Below are positions 45,063 through 53,629 of a stretch of 64,000 nt of DNA, piece after piece. Source of the DNA: Paenibacillus endophyticus. GTDB taxonomy: Bacteria > Bacillota > Bacilli > Paenibacillales > Paenibacillaceae. The notes below the pieces were generated by a model that saw only the letters and a program-made list of their open reading frames with translations, had not been told where the DNA came from and searched no databases. The stretch is from contig NZ_JACHXW010000033.1 of assembly GCF_014192395.1 (NCBI RefSeq), positions 1-64,000 on the forward strand. The letters are read 5' to 3'. Position 1 is the stretch's first letter. Every line of letters begins with the position of its first letter. Made by a program: the position numbers and the translations under genes.

Positions 45063-45344
45063 ATGGGTCGCAGTTTAAAGAAAGGGCCGTTTATTGACGG
45101 TTACCTGCTTAAAAAAGTCGAGGTATTGAACGAATCTGAGAAAAAGGTCGTTATCAAAACCTGGTCCCGCCGCTCGACCATTTTCCCGCAATTCATTGGT
45201 CACACGTTTGCAGTATATGACGGTCGCAAGCACGTGCCGGTATATGTAACGGAAGATATGGTTGGACACAAGCTTGGTGAATTTGCACCAACTCGTACGT
45301 ATAAAGGCCATGCTGGTGAAGACAAAAAAACGGGCAGACGTTAA
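45063..45344 (+). CDS. rpsS: 30S ribosomal protein S19
   Basis: The 93-residue protein MGRSLKKGPFIDGYLLKK... includes the IFPQFIGHTFAVYDGRKHVPVYVTEDMVGHKLGEF core. ATG 45063 with GGGAGGA is preferred over the upstream in-frame 45045. Confidence 0.97.
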   Translation: MGRSLKKGPFIDGYLLKKVEVLNESEKKVVIKTWSRRSTIFPQFIGHTFAVYDGRKHVPVYVTEDMVGHKLGEFAPTRTYKGHAGEDKKTGRR

Positions 45345-45387
45345 TTTGCCCTTAAACATCTCTAACTGAACGAGAGGAGGTTCCTAC

Positions 45388-45723
45388 ATGCCAGAAGCTA
45401 AAGCGCACGCTAAATTTATCCGTATTGCTCCCCGTAAAGCACAGCTTGTTGCGGATTTGATTCGCGGTAAACAAGTTGGCGAAGCAATCGCGATTTTGCG
45501 TCACACGCCTAAGTCTGCATCCCCAATTTTGGAGAAGCTGCTGAACTCTGCCATTGCTAACGCTGAGCATAACTACCAGCTTGACGTAAACAAATTGGTT
45601 ATATCGCAAGCTTTCGTTAACCAAGGGCCAACGATGAAGCGTTTCCGTCCTCGTGCGATGGGTCGCGCAAGCCGGATCAATAAAAGAACCAGCCACATTA
45701 CCTTGGTGGTATCTGAAAAATAA
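45388..45723 (+). CDS. rplV: 50S ribosomal protein L22
   Basis: The 111-residue protein begins MPEAKAHAKFIRIAPRKAQLVADLIRGK and ends with the tunnel-lining hairpin KRFRPRAMGRASRINKRTSHI, the site of macrolide-resistance changes; nothing abnormal is visible there. GAGAGGAGG precedes the ATG. Confidence 0.97.
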   Translation: MPEAKAHAKFIRIAPRKAQLVADLIRGKQVGEAIAILRHTPKSASPILEKLLNSAIANAEHNYQLDVNKLVISQAFVNQGPTMKRFRPRAMGRASRINKRTSHITLVVSEK

Positions 45724-45736
45724 GGAGGGATTACGT

Positions 45737-46399
45737 GTGGGTCAAAAGGTAAATCCAGTAGGCTTCCGGGTCGGAGTTATCCGTGATTGGGAGTCCAAAT
45801 GGTTCGCGGGAAAAGATTTCGGCGATCTTCTAATGGAAGACGTTAGAATCCGTGAATACTTGAAAAACAAGCTGAAAGACGCAGCAGTTTCTCACATCGA
45901 GATCGAACGTGCAGCTAACCGCGTGAACGTAACGATCCAAACCGCTAAACCAGGTATGGTTATTGGTAAAGGCGGTTCCGAAGTAGAAAACCTTCGTACT
46001 GAGCTTGGTAAAATCACTAAAGGCAAAAAAGTACACATCAACATCTCTGAAATCAAACATGCAGATCTTGACGCTATTCTTGTAGCTGAAAGCATCGCAC
46101 AACAACTTGAGCGTCGTGTATCTTTCCGTCGCGCATTGAAGCAAGCAATTCAACGCTCCATGCGTTCAGGTGCTAAAGGGATTAAAACCGCAGTTAGCGG
46201 TCGTCTCGGTGGCGCGGAAATCGCACGTTCGGAAGGCTACAGCGAAGGAACAGTACCACTTCATACAATTCGTGCAGATATTGATTACGGCACGGCTGAA
46301 GCGGCTACAACATACGGCCGTATTGGCGTTAAAGTATGGATCTATCGCGGCGAAGTCCTTCCGACTAAGAAGAAAGCTCCCCAGGAAGGAGGCAACTAA
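45737..46399 (+). CDS. rpsC: 30S ribosomal protein S3
   Basis: The 220-residue protein starts with GTG, giving MGQKVNPVGFRVGVIRDW, has the KH domain (KPGMVIGKGGSEVENL) and the C-terminal S3 domain. TAAGGAGGG, overlapping the rplV stop, serves as its ribosome binding site. The frame extends back to 45653 within rplV, but that is not the start. Confidence 0.97.
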   Translation: MGQKVNPVGFRVGVIRDWESKWFAGKDFGDLLMEDVRIREYLKNKLKDAAVSHIEIERAANRVNVTIQTAKPGMVIGKGGSEVENLRTELGKITKGKKVHINISEIKHADLDAILVAESIAQQLERRVSFRRALKQAIQRSMRSGAKGIKTAVSGRLGGAEIARSEGYSEGTVPLHTIRADIDYGTAEAATTYGRIGVKVWIYRGEVLPTKKKAPQEGGN

Positions 46400-46401
46400 T
46401 C

Positions 46402-46836
46402 ATGTTGGTACCTAAACGTGTCAAACACCGCAAACAACAACGCGGTCATATGAAGGGTCGCGCTAAAGGCGGCACTACAGTAGCATTCGGCGAATTTGGT
46501 CTTCAAGCTCTAGAACCATCATGGATTACCAACCGTCAGATCGAAGCGGCTCGTATTGCAATGACTCGCTACATCAAACGTGGTGGTAAAGTGTGGATTA
46601 AGATTTTCCCTGCTAAACCAATTACTCAAAAGCCTCTTGAAGTGCGTATGGGTAGTGGTAAAGGTAACGTTGAGAAATGGGTAGCCGTAGTTAAACCAGG
46701 AAAAATCCTGTTTGAACTTGCTGGTGTATCCGAAGAAACCGCTCGTGAAGCGATGCGTCTTGCGGCTCATAAATTGCCGATCAAGACTAAGTTCGTGAAA
46801 CGTGAAGAAGTGGGTGGTGAAGCAAATGAAAGCTAG
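46402..46836 (+). CDS. rplP: 50S ribosomal protein L16
   Basis: The 144-residue protein MLVPKRVKHRKQQRGHMKGRAKGG... ends at the usual C-terminus. It supports A-site tRNA. It starts 2 nt after rpsC, whose end carries the AGGAGG site, and its end overlaps rpmC by 11 nt. Confidence 0.97.
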   Translation: MLVPKRVKHRKQQRGHMKGRAKGGTTVAFGEFGLQALEPSWITNRQIEAARIAMTRYIKRGGKVWIKIFPAKPITQKPLEVRMGSGKGNVEKWVAVVKPGKILFELAGVSEETAREAMRLAAHKLPIKTKFVKREEVGGEANES

Positions 46837-47026
46837 TGAATTTAGAAACCTAACCTCCGCTGAGCTTGAACAACAGGTCGCTGGTTTTAAAGAAGAGCTT
46901 TTCAATCTTCGTTTCCAACTGGCTACTGGTCAATTGGATAACCCGACTCGGATCCGTGATGTGCGTAAAGGAATCGCTCGTGCTAAAACGATTTTGCGTG
47001 AAAGAGAACTCGGAATTAGCAGCTAG
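46826..47026 (+). CDS. rpmC: 50S ribosomal protein L29
   Basis: The 66-residue helical protein MKASEFRNLTSAELEQQVAGFKEELF... lies at the exit tunnel rim beside L23. ATG 46826 is inside the end of rplP, with GGGTGG as ribosome binding site. Confidence 0.96.
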   Translation: MKASEFRNLTSAELEQQVAGFKEELFNLRFQLATGQLDNPTRIRDVRKGIARAKTILRERELGISS

Positions 47027-47079
47027 TCAAAACCCTTACATGAATGCATAAACACGGCTGGAGGAAGGAGGAAGAACAC

Positions 47080-47343
47080 ATGAGCGATCGCAATGCCCGT
47101 AAAGTTCTAATTGGCAAAGTGGTAAGCGACAAGATGGATAAAACAATCGTTGTTGCTATTGAGACTTACAAAAAACACGATTTGTACCATAAACGCATTA
47201 AAGTTACGAAAAAATTTAAGGCGCACGATGAAAATGGCCAAGCGAAAATTGGCGATATCGTGAAAATCATGGAGACTCGTCCGCTATCGAAAGACAAACG
47301 CTTCAGACTTGTAGAAGTCGTTGAAGTTGCTGTTATTATCTAA
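47080..47343 (+). CDS. rpsQ: 30S ribosomal protein S17
   Basis: The 87-residue OB-fold protein starts MSDRNARKVLIGKVVSDKMDKTIVV and contains ETRPLSKDKRFRLVEV. AAGGAGGA lies 7 nt before ATG 47080; the longer frame from 47044 is not used. Confidence 0.97.
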   Translation: MSDRNARKVLIGKVVSDKMDKTIVVAIETYKKHDLYHKRIKVTKKFKAHDENGQAKIGDIVKIMETRPLSKDKRFRLVEVVEVAVII

Positions 47344-47390
47344 TGAGCGTATGCAGTACCTGAGCATTTTTCCGAAAGGAGGACGTTGAA

Positions 47391-47759
47391 ATGATTCAAC
47401 CATTCTCGCGCTTAGCGGTTGCTGACAACTCCGGCGCAAAGCAATTAATGTGTATCCGTGTACTTGGTGGAACGGGACGTCGCGTTGGACACATCGGCGA
47501 TTTGATCGTTTGCTCAGTTAAACAAGCAACACCAGGCGGCGTTGTCAAAAAAGGTGACGTTGTTAAAGCGGTTATCGTTCGTACAAAGCGTTCGGTTCGT
47601 CGTAAAGACGGTTCGTACATCGCATTTGACGAAAATGCAGCTGTAATTGTTAAGGAAGACAAAAGCCCGCGCGGTACTCGTATCTTTGGACCAGTTGCCC
47701 GTGAGCTTCGTGATAAAGATTTCATGAAAATCGTATCACTAGCACCAGAAGTTATCTAA
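47391..47759 (+). CDS. rplN: 50S ribosomal protein L14
   Basis: The 122-residue protein MIQPFSRLAVADNSGAKQLMCIRVLGG... matches L14 in full; it forms an intersubunit bridge and is the docking site of RsfS. GAAAGGAGGA precedes the ATG. Confidence 0.97.
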   Translation: MIQPFSRLAVADNSGAKQLMCIRVLGGTGRRVGHIGDLIVCSVKQATPGGVVKKGDVVKAVIVRTKRSVRRKDGSYIAFDENAAVIVKEDKSPRGTRIFGPVARELRDKDFMKIVSLAPEVI

Positions 47760-47806
47760 GAACCAAATATAAGCTTGAAAGCACAAGCGTGCAGGAGGTG
47801 TAACTC

Positions 47807-48160
47807 ATGCCAAGGCTGAAAAAAGTACTCGAATCCCATAACAATAAATTGCACGTGAAAAAAGACGACACGGTTATCGTCATTACCGGTAAAGACAAAG
47901 GTAAGAAGGGCCGCGTTATCGCTGCGTATCCGCGTGAAAACCGCGTACTCGTAGAAGGTGTAAATACTGTTAAGAAACATACTCGTCCATCGCAAGCTAA
48001 TCCACAGGGCGGTATTATCGAACAAGAAGCGCCGATTCACGTTTCAAACGTTATGCATATCGATCCGAAAAGCGGTAAAGTAACACGTATCGGATACAAA
48101 GTGCTCGACAACGGCAAGAAAGTTCGGATCGCGAAACGTTCCGGAGAAGTAATCGACTAA
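47807..48160 (+). CDS. rplX: 50S ribosomal protein L24
   Basis: The 117-residue protein has the KOW motif DDTVIVITGKDKGKKGRVI and the conserved VEGVNTVKKHTRPSQ segment. It is an early 50S assembly initiator. CAGGAGGTG precedes the ATG. Confidence 0.97.
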   Translation: MPRLKKVLESHNNKLHVKKDDTVIVITGKDKGKKGRVIAAYPRENRVLVEGVNTVKKHTRPSQANPQGGIIEQEAPIHVSNVMHIDPKSGKVTRIGYKVLDNGKKVRIAKRSGEVID

Positions 48161-48191
48161 TCGTTACGGTAGGAAAGGAGGTCCATGATCA

Positions 48192-48734
48192 ATGGCAGCA
48201 AGATTGAAAGGTCGTTTCTTAAACGAAATAACTCCTGCTCTTATGCAGAAGTTCAACTATACGTCTGTTATGCAAGTGCCGAAGATTGAGAAGGTAGTTA
48301 TCAACATGGGGGTAGGCGAAGCGGTTTCCAATTCGAAAATCCTTGATGTAGCAGTTGAAGAACTACGTATCATTTCCGGTCAAAAACCAGTCGTTACTCG
48401 TGCGAAGAAGTCTATTGCAGGCTTCAAACTTCGTGAGAACATGCCAATCGGGGTTAAAGTTACATTGCGCGGCGAGCGTATGTATCATTTCCTAGATAAA
48501 CTGTTCAACATTTCTCTTCCGCGTGTACGTGACTTCCGCGGTGTATCAAACAAAGCTTTTGATGGCCGTGGTAACTATACGCTTGGCTTGAAAGAGCAAT
48601 TGATATTCCCAGAGATCGAGTACGACAAAGTCGATAAAGTGCGCGGTATGGACATCGTCATCGTCACGACGGCAAAAACGGACGAAGAATCTCGTGAACT
48701 GCTGACCCAAATGGGCATGCCGTTTACGAAGTAA
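48192..48734 (+). CDS. rplE: 50S ribosomal protein L5
   Basis: The 180-residue protein MAARLKGRFLNEITPALMQKFNYTS... binds 5S rRNA and contacts P-site tRNA; the VVTRAKKSIAGFKLRE motif is present. AAAGGAGGT precedes the start; another ATG at 48185 is in a different frame. Confidence 0.97.
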   Translation: MAARLKGRFLNEITPALMQKFNYTSVMQVPKIEKVVINMGVGEAVSNSKILDVAVEELRIISGQKPVVTRAKKSIAGFKLRENMPIGVKVTLRGERMYHFLDKLFNISLPRVRDFRGVSNKAFDGRGNYTLGLKEQLIFPEIEYDKVDKVRGMDIVIVTTAKTDEESRELLTQMGMPFTK

Positions 48735-48760
48735 TCCACTTTTAGGAGGTGTAATACCCA

Positions 48761-48946
48761 GTGGCAAAAACTTCGATGAAAGTGAAGCAACAACGCACAC
48801 CGAAATTTAAAGTGCGTGCATATACGCGCTGTGAGCGTTGCGGCCGTCCGCATTCTGTTTTGCAAAAGTTTAAAATTTGCCGGATTTGTTTCCGTGAGTT
48901 AGCACATAAGGGCCAGATTCCTGGCGTTAAAAAAGCAAGCTGGTAA
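48761..48946 (+). CDS. rpsN: 30S ribosomal protein S14, zinc form
   Basis: The 61-residue protein starts with GTG and has the zinc-binding motif CERCGRP...CRICF, the short C+ type S14 (also called rpsZ). Together with zinc-type L33 and L36 in this window, the primary ribosomal set is the zinc-containing one. AGGAGGTG precedes the start. Confidence 0.97.
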   Translation: MAKTSMKVKQQRTPKFKVRAYTRCERCGRPHSVLQKFKICRICFRELAHKGQIPGVKKASW

Positions 48947-48976
48947 TCAGCCTAGTTTGGGAAGGAGGTTAACACA

Positions 48977-49375
48977 ATGGTTATGTCTGATCCGGTTGCA
49001 GATATGTTGACACGCATTCGTAATGCGAATGTTGTTCGTCACGAGACCGTGGAAATGCCCGCTTCGAAAATGAAGAAGCAAATCGCTGAGATTTTGAAGC
49101 GCGAGGGTTTTATCCGCGACGCTGAATATATCGAAGACAACAAACAAGGGATTATCCGTATTTTCTTGAAATACGGCCCTAACCAAGAGCGCGTTATTAC
49201 TGGCTTGAAACGTATTTCGAAACCAGGCCTTCGCGTTTATACACAATCAACTGAAATCCCCCGTGTACTCGGTGGACTTGGAATTGCTATCATTTCCACT
49301 TCCAAAGGGATTATGACTGATAAAGAAGCTCGTCAGGTTAAATCCGGCGGCGAAGTAGTTTGCTACGTTTGGTAA
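48977..49375 (+). CDS. rpsH: 30S ribosomal protein S8
   Basis: The 132-residue protein MVMSDPVADMLTRIRNAN... is the length of B. subtilis S8, which also starts MVM. It binds the central domain of 16S rRNA. AAGGAGGT lies upstream of ATG 48977. Confidence 0.97.
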   Translation: MVMSDPVADMLTRIRNANVVRHETVEMPASKMKKQIAEILKREGFIRDAEYIEDNKQGIIRIFLKYGPNQERVITGLKRISKPGLRVYTQSTEIPRVLGGLGIAIISTSKGIMTDKEARQVKSGGEVVCYVW

Positions 49376-49406
49376 GTAACAAGTCACAAAGATAGGAGGT
49401 GTAACA

Positions 49407-49949
49407 ATGTCCCGTATTGGTCGCAAACCAATCCAAGTGCCTAACGGCGTAACAATTAACTTGGACAACACAGTAATTACTGTAAAAGGACCGAAAGGAT
49501 CGCTTTCCCGTGAACTTCACAAAGATATGAAAGTGAATGTAACGGAAACGGAAATCCAAGTAGAACGTCCTTCCGATAATAAATTGCATCGCTCGTTGCA
49601 CGGAACAACTCGCAGCGTCATCGCTAACATGGTGAGTGGCGTTACTGAAGGCTTCTTCAAAAACTTGGAGCTAGTAGGCGTTGGATACCGTGCAAATAAA
49701 GCTGGTGATAAAATCGTACTTAACGTAGGATATTCTCACCCAGTCGAGATCGCACCTGATAACGGAATCGAATTCGAAGTACCGGCAAACACGAAAATCA
49801 CTGTTCGCGGTATCGATAAAGAGCTCGTTGGTGCAACTGCTGCAAAAATTCGTTCCGTACGTGAACCAGAGCCGTATAAAGGTAAAGGTATCAAGTACGA
49901 AGGCGAACGCATCATCCGCAAAGAAGGTAAAGCTGGTAAGAAAAAATAA
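49407..49949 (+). CDS. rplF: 50S ribosomal protein L6
   Basis: The 180-residue protein MSRIGRKPIQVPNGVTINL... ends with EPEPYKGKGIKYEGERIIRKEGKAGKK, the usual L6 C-terminus near the sarcin-ricin loop. AGGAGGTG precedes the ATG. Confidence 0.97.
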   Translation: MSRIGRKPIQVPNGVTINLDNTVITVKGPKGSLSRELHKDMKVNVTETEIQVERPSDNKLHRSLHGTTRSVIANMVSGVTEGFFKNLELVGVGYRANKAGDKIVLNVGYSHPVEIAPDNGIEFEVPANTKITVRGIDKELVGATAAKIRSVREPEPYKGKGIKYEGERIIRKEGKAGKKK

Positions 49950-50009
49950 GCAAACGGTCCGTTTGCTTAAGATAGCGTCTTAAGGCTGAAAGAAAGGAGT
50001 GAACTTTGT

Positions 50010-50378
50010 ATGATTACGAAAGGCGACAAAAACAAGGCTCGTCTGAAAAGACACCTTCGTGTTCGTAAAAAAATTAACGGTACAGCTGCACGTCCGCGTC
50101 TATCTGTATTCCGTTCCTCCAAGCATATGTATGCTCAACTAATCGACGATGTTTCAGGCGTAACAATCGTTTCTGCATCCACACAGGATAAAGAATTGAC
50201 TGAAGCGGTTGGCAACGGTGGCAACATCGATGCAGCGAGCAAAGTCGGAGAATTGATTGCGAAACGCGCTCAAGCTAAGGGTGTAACCCAAGTAGTATTT
50301 GATCGCGGCGGTTACTTGTATCACGGCAGAATTCAGGCACTTGCTACAGCAGCTCGCGAAGCTGGCCTAGAATTCTAA
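50010..50378 (+). CDS. rplR: 50S ribosomal protein L18
   Basis: The 122-residue 5S rRNA-binding protein has RLKRHLRVRKKINGTAARPRLSVFRSSKH and the C-terminal FDRGGYLYHGRIQALATAAREAGLEF. GAAAGGAGTG precedes the ATG. Confidence 0.97.
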   Translation: MITKGDKNKARLKRHLRVRKKINGTAARPRLSVFRSSKHMYAQLIDDVSGVTIVSASTQDKELTEAVGNGGNIDAASKVGELIAKRAQAKGVTQVVFDRGGYLYHGRIQALATAAREAGLEF

Positions 50379-50408
50379 TCGACTTTATTTATAAGGAGGT
50401 TAAACGAC

Positions 50409-50906
50409 TTGCGTGTAGATCCAAATACGTTAGAACTGACTGAAAAAGTTGTTAATATCAATCGCGTATCTAAAGTTGTAAAAGGCGGACGCCGTTTCAG
50501 CTTTAGTGCACTTGTAGTAGTCGGCGACGGTAAAGGCTACGTTGGCGCAGGGATCGGTAAAGCAGGCGAAGTACCTGATGCAATCCGCAAAGGTATCGAA
50601 GATGCTAAGAAAAACCTGATCCACGTTCCAATCGTTGGCACGACTATTCCCCACCTTGTTCTCGGACATTTCGGAGCAGGTGAAGTTCTTCTGAAGCCCG
50701 CTTCTGAAGGTACTGGCGTTATCGCTGGCGGCCCGGTTCGTGCAGTTCTCGAACTTGCTGGTGTCGGCGACATCTTGACGAAATCGCTAGGTTCTTCGAA
50801 CTCCATGAATATGGTTAACGCAACGCTTGAAGGTCTTTCCCGTCTTAAACGCGTGGAAGAAGTTGCAAAGCTACGTGGAAAAACAGTCGAAGAGCTGTTA
50901 CGCTAA
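50409..50906 (+). CDS. rpsE: 30S ribosomal protein S5
   Basis: The 165-residue protein has the double-stranded RNA-binding-like domain (VSKVVKGGRRFSFSALVVVGDGKGYVG) and the C-terminal domain (GTGVIAGGPVRAVLELAGV). The start is TTG at 50409, 7 nt after AAGGAGGT. The residues around the spectinomycin loop (VSKVVKGGRR) look normal. Confidence 0.96.
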   Translation: MRVDPNTLELTEKVVNINRVSKVVKGGRRFSFSALVVVGDGKGYVGAGIGKAGEVPDAIRKGIEDAKKNLIHVPIVGTTIPHLVLGHFGAGEVLLKPASEGTGVIAGGPVRAVLELAGVGDILTKSLGSSNSMNMVNATLEGLSRLKRVEEVAKLRGKTVEELLR

Positions 50907-50919
50907 GGAGGGAAATAAG

Positions 50920-51105
50920 ATGGCAAAATTGCAAATCACCCTCGTTCGCAGTTTAATCGGTCGCAACGAGAAACAACGTGCAACGGTTGAATCTTTCGGT
51001 CTTAAAAAGATTCGTCAGGCAGTTGTTTTGAACGACAGCCCAGCTGTCCGCGGCATGGTTAACACTGTTAGTCACTTGGTAAAAGTAGAAGAAGTACAAG
51101 AATAG
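50920..51105 (+). CDS. rpmD: 50S ribosomal protein L30
   Basis: The 61-residue protein MAKLQITLVRSLIGRNEKQRATV... is full-length L30. AAGGAGGG precedes ATG 50920; the longer frame reaching into rpsE is not used. Confidence 0.96.
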   Translation: MAKLQITLVRSLIGRNEKQRATVESFGLKKIRQAVVLNDSPAVRGMVNTVSHLVKVEEVQE

Positions 51106-51144
51106 CATGTAGTTCCAAGAAATAAATAAGGAGGTGCACGAACG

Positions 51145-51585
51145 ATGAAATTGCATGAGCTAGCACCAGCACCGGGCTCAACCCAAGCGCCAAAGCGCAA
51201 AGGTCGCGGTATCGGTTCCGGTAACGGTAAAACAGCCGGTAAAGGTCACAAAGGTCAAAACGCTCGTTCCGGCGGCGGCGTTCGTCCTGGTTTCGAGGGC
51301 GGACAAAACCCTTTGTATCGTCGAGTGCCGAAACGTGGATTTAACAACCCGTTCCGCAAAGAGTACGCGATTGTCAACATTGAAGAACTAAATGCGTTTG
51401 CAGCAGGAACTGAAGTCACTCCAGAAGTTCTCATCGAGACTGGGATCGTTAAGAACCCGCTCGCAGGAATTAAAATTTTGGGTAATGGTGAAGTTAGCGT
51501 TACACTTACTGTAAAAGCAAACAAGTTCTCTCAATCTGCGGTAGAGAAAATCCAGGCTGCCGGCGGTAAAACCGAGGTGATCTAA
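51145..51585 (+). CDS. rplO: 50S ribosomal protein L15
   Basis: The 146-residue protein MKLHELAPAPGSTQAPKRKGRGIGSG... has the glycine-rich N-terminal extension of L15. AAGGAGGTG precedes the ATG. secY starts directly after its stop. Confidence 0.97.
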   Translation: MKLHELAPAPGSTQAPKRKGRGIGSGNGKTAGKGHKGQNARSGGGVRPGFEGGQNPLYRRVPKRGFNNPFRKEYAIVNIEELNAFAAGTEVTPEVLIETGIVKNPLAGIKILGNGEVSVTLTVKANKFSQSAVEKIQAAGGKTEVI

Positions 51586-52887
51586 TTGTTCAAGACCGTG
51601 TCCAACATTTGGAAAGTGGCGGATCTTCGTACAAGGATCCTCTTCACCCTTTTCATCCTTTTGATTTACCGCATCGGTTCGTTTATCCCGGTTCCCGATG
51701 TAAACAAAGATGTGTTTAAGCAGGTTGATGCAGCCGGTGCGGATCTGTTCGGCTTGCTTAACACGTTTTCCGGCGGTGCTTTGTTCCAATTCTCAATCTT
51801 CGCAATCGGAATTACACCATACATTACAGCGTCGATTATCGTACAGCTGTTGTCTATGGACGTTATTCCTAAGTTTGCGGAATGGGCAAAGGAAGGCGAG
51901 AACGGTAAACGCAAGCTCGCACAAATCACTCGTTATGGTACGATTGTACTTGGCTTGATCCAAGGTTTCGCTACGGCAATCGGCTTTAACCGTCAATACG
52001 GTTACGAAATGATTGTTGGCGCGACATTCGTCGATTATGTTCTCATCGCGATTATCTTGACTGCAGGTACTGCTTTCTTGATGTGGCTTGGTGAGCAAAT
52101 CACGGAAAAAGGAATCGGAAATGGTATTTCCATTCTTATCTTTGCAGCAATTGCAGCTGGTATCCCTGGACACATTCGTACGATTGTTGAAGATCAGTTC
52201 GTAGGTGCTCAAGATCAGTTGTTCCTGAACATTATCAAAATGGTACTGGTTCTGGTTGCGATCATCGCAATCATTGTCGGTGTTATATTCGTACAACAAG
52301 GTATTCGTAAAATTCCTGTTCAATACGCCAAGCGTGTTGTTGGACGGAAAATGTACGGCGGACAGTCGACTCACATTCCTATGAAAGTGAACGGCGCTGG
52401 CGTTATCCCGGTTATCTTCGCGGTATCGCTCGTTATGTTCCCGATTACGATTGCTCAGTTCTGGGCTACTCAGAATTGGGCAGACTGGATTATTAAAAAT
52501 ATGAGCTATGACCAACCGCTTGGTATGGTATTGTACGTATTGTTAATTATCGGGTTTACCTTCTTCTACACTTTCGTGCAAATTAATCCGGTTCAAATGG
52601 CTGATCAGATGAAGAAGAACGGCGGTTACATTCCTGGCATTCGTCCAGGTAAGCCAACTTCGTCATACCTGACTCGCGTTATGTCGCGGATCACGTTGAC
52701 AGGAGCGATCTTCCTGGCGGTTATCTCAGTCATTCCGGTATTCTTCGGTACACTTGCTGGATTACCTAAATCAGTACAGCTAGGCGGCACCTCGCTCCTA
52801 ATCGTTATCGGTGTTGCACTAGATACGATGAAGCAAATCGAGAGCCAGTTGATCAAACGCCATTACAAAGGGTTTATCAATAAATAA
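51586..52887 (+). CDS. secY: Preprotein translocase subunit SecY
   Basis: The 433-residue channel protein has ten predicted membrane helices, the N-terminal FKTVSNIWKVADLRTRILFTLFILLIYRIGSFIPVP, the SQFMxx-type periplasmic plug region and the conserved cytoplasmic loop KKNGGYIPGIRPGKPT. It pairs with SecE (21597-21806) for Sec-dependent export. The start is TTG at 51586, immediately after the rplO stop, implying coupled translation (GAGGTGA lies at the end of rplO). Confidence 0.97.
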   Translation: MFKTVSNIWKVADLRTRILFTLFILLIYRIGSFIPVPDVNKDVFKQVDAAGADLFGLLNTFSGGALFQFSIFAIGITPYITASIIVQLLSMDVIPKFAEWAKEGENGKRKLAQITRYGTIVLGLIQGFATAIGFNRQYGYEMIVGATFVDYVLIAIILTAGTAFLMWLGEQITEKGIGNGISILIFAAIAAGIPGHIRTIVEDQFVGAQDQLFLNIIKMVLVLVAIIAIIVGVIFVQQGIRKIPVQYAKRVVGRKMYGGQSTHIPMKVNGAGVIPVIFAVSLVMFPITIAQFWATQNWADWIIKNMSYDQPLGMVLYVLLIIGFTFFYTFVQINPVQMADQMKKNGGYIPGIRPGKPTSSYLTRVMSRITLTGAIFLAVISVIPVFFGTLAGLPKSVQLGGTSLLIVIGVALDTMKQIESQLIKRHYKGFINK

Positions 52888-52978
52888 CAATAGGTTCTGA
52901 CCGGGCTTCCGCGTTCGTCAACTTGCGCACAGCGGTAGCCCGCCCGAGCCTATTGTGCTTAAAGCGAGGAACTCAGCA

Positions 52979-53629
52979 ATGAACATTTTATTCATGGGCC
53001 CCCCGGGAGCCGGTAAAGGTACACAAGCTGAACGGATCGTTGAAGAGTTCGGTATTCCCCATATTTCTACTGGCGATGCTTTCCGCCTCGCTATGAAAGA
53101 AGGAACCGCACTTGGAATCAAAGCGAAAGAGTATGTCGATCAAGGCTTGCTCGTTCCCGATGAGATCACGAACGGTATTGTGAAGGAAAGACTTGAACAA
53201 TCCGATTGCAAAAATGGATTCTTGCTCGACGGGTTTCCTCGCACACTGCAACAAGCAGAAGCACTCGATGTTATGCTTGCGGAGCTCGGACGCAGTATTG
53301 ACCATGTTGTAAATTTAAAGGTTGATCGCAGTTTGCTGCTTGCTCGCTTGACGGGCAGACGCATATCGAAAACGACAGGTACGACTTATCACGTAATCTT
53401 TAACCCGCCTAAGGTCGAAGGTATTTGCGACAAAGACGGCGGCGAGCTGTATCAGCGTTCTGATGATACAGAAGAAAAGGTTGGTACGCGTTTGGATGAG
53501 TATTCATCTAAGACGGCTCCTCTTCTTGATTACTACAGTGCTAAAGGTCTCCTTCGCGAAGTCGACGGCGAGAAGGATATTGATGTCGTAACATCCGACA
53601 TTATTTCCAACTTGAGAGGTTCATTGTAA
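52979..53629 (+). CDS. adk: Adenylate kinase, lid lacking two zinc cysteines
   Basis: The 216-residue protein converts AMP and ATP to two ADP. P-loop GPPGAGKGT spans 7-15; LDGFPRT follows. The long-form lid (about 127-164) reads RRISKTTGTTYH...GICDKDGGEL. In B. subtilis Adk, zinc is held by Cys130, Cys133, Cys150 and Asp153; here these positions are Ser130, Thr133, Cys150 and Asp153, so tetrahedral zinc binding is probably lost. GCGAGGA lies 8 nt before ATG 52979. The stop overlaps map by 1 nt. Confidence 0.97.
   Translation: MNILFMGPPGAGKGTQAERIVEEFGIPHISTGDAFRLAMKEGTALGIKAKEYVDQGLLVPDEITNGIVKERLEQSDCKNGFLLDGFPRTLQQAEALDVMLAELGRSIDHVVNLKVDRSLLLARLTGRRISKTTGTTYHVIFNPPKVEGICDKDGGELYQRSDDTEEKVGTRLDEYSSKTAPLLDYYSAKGLLREVDGEKDIDVVTSDIISNLRGSL

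Noticed and set aside
51793..52515. 240-codon minus-strand frame inside secY
   Set aside because: Antisense shadow of a conserved membrane protein gene; no independent signals.
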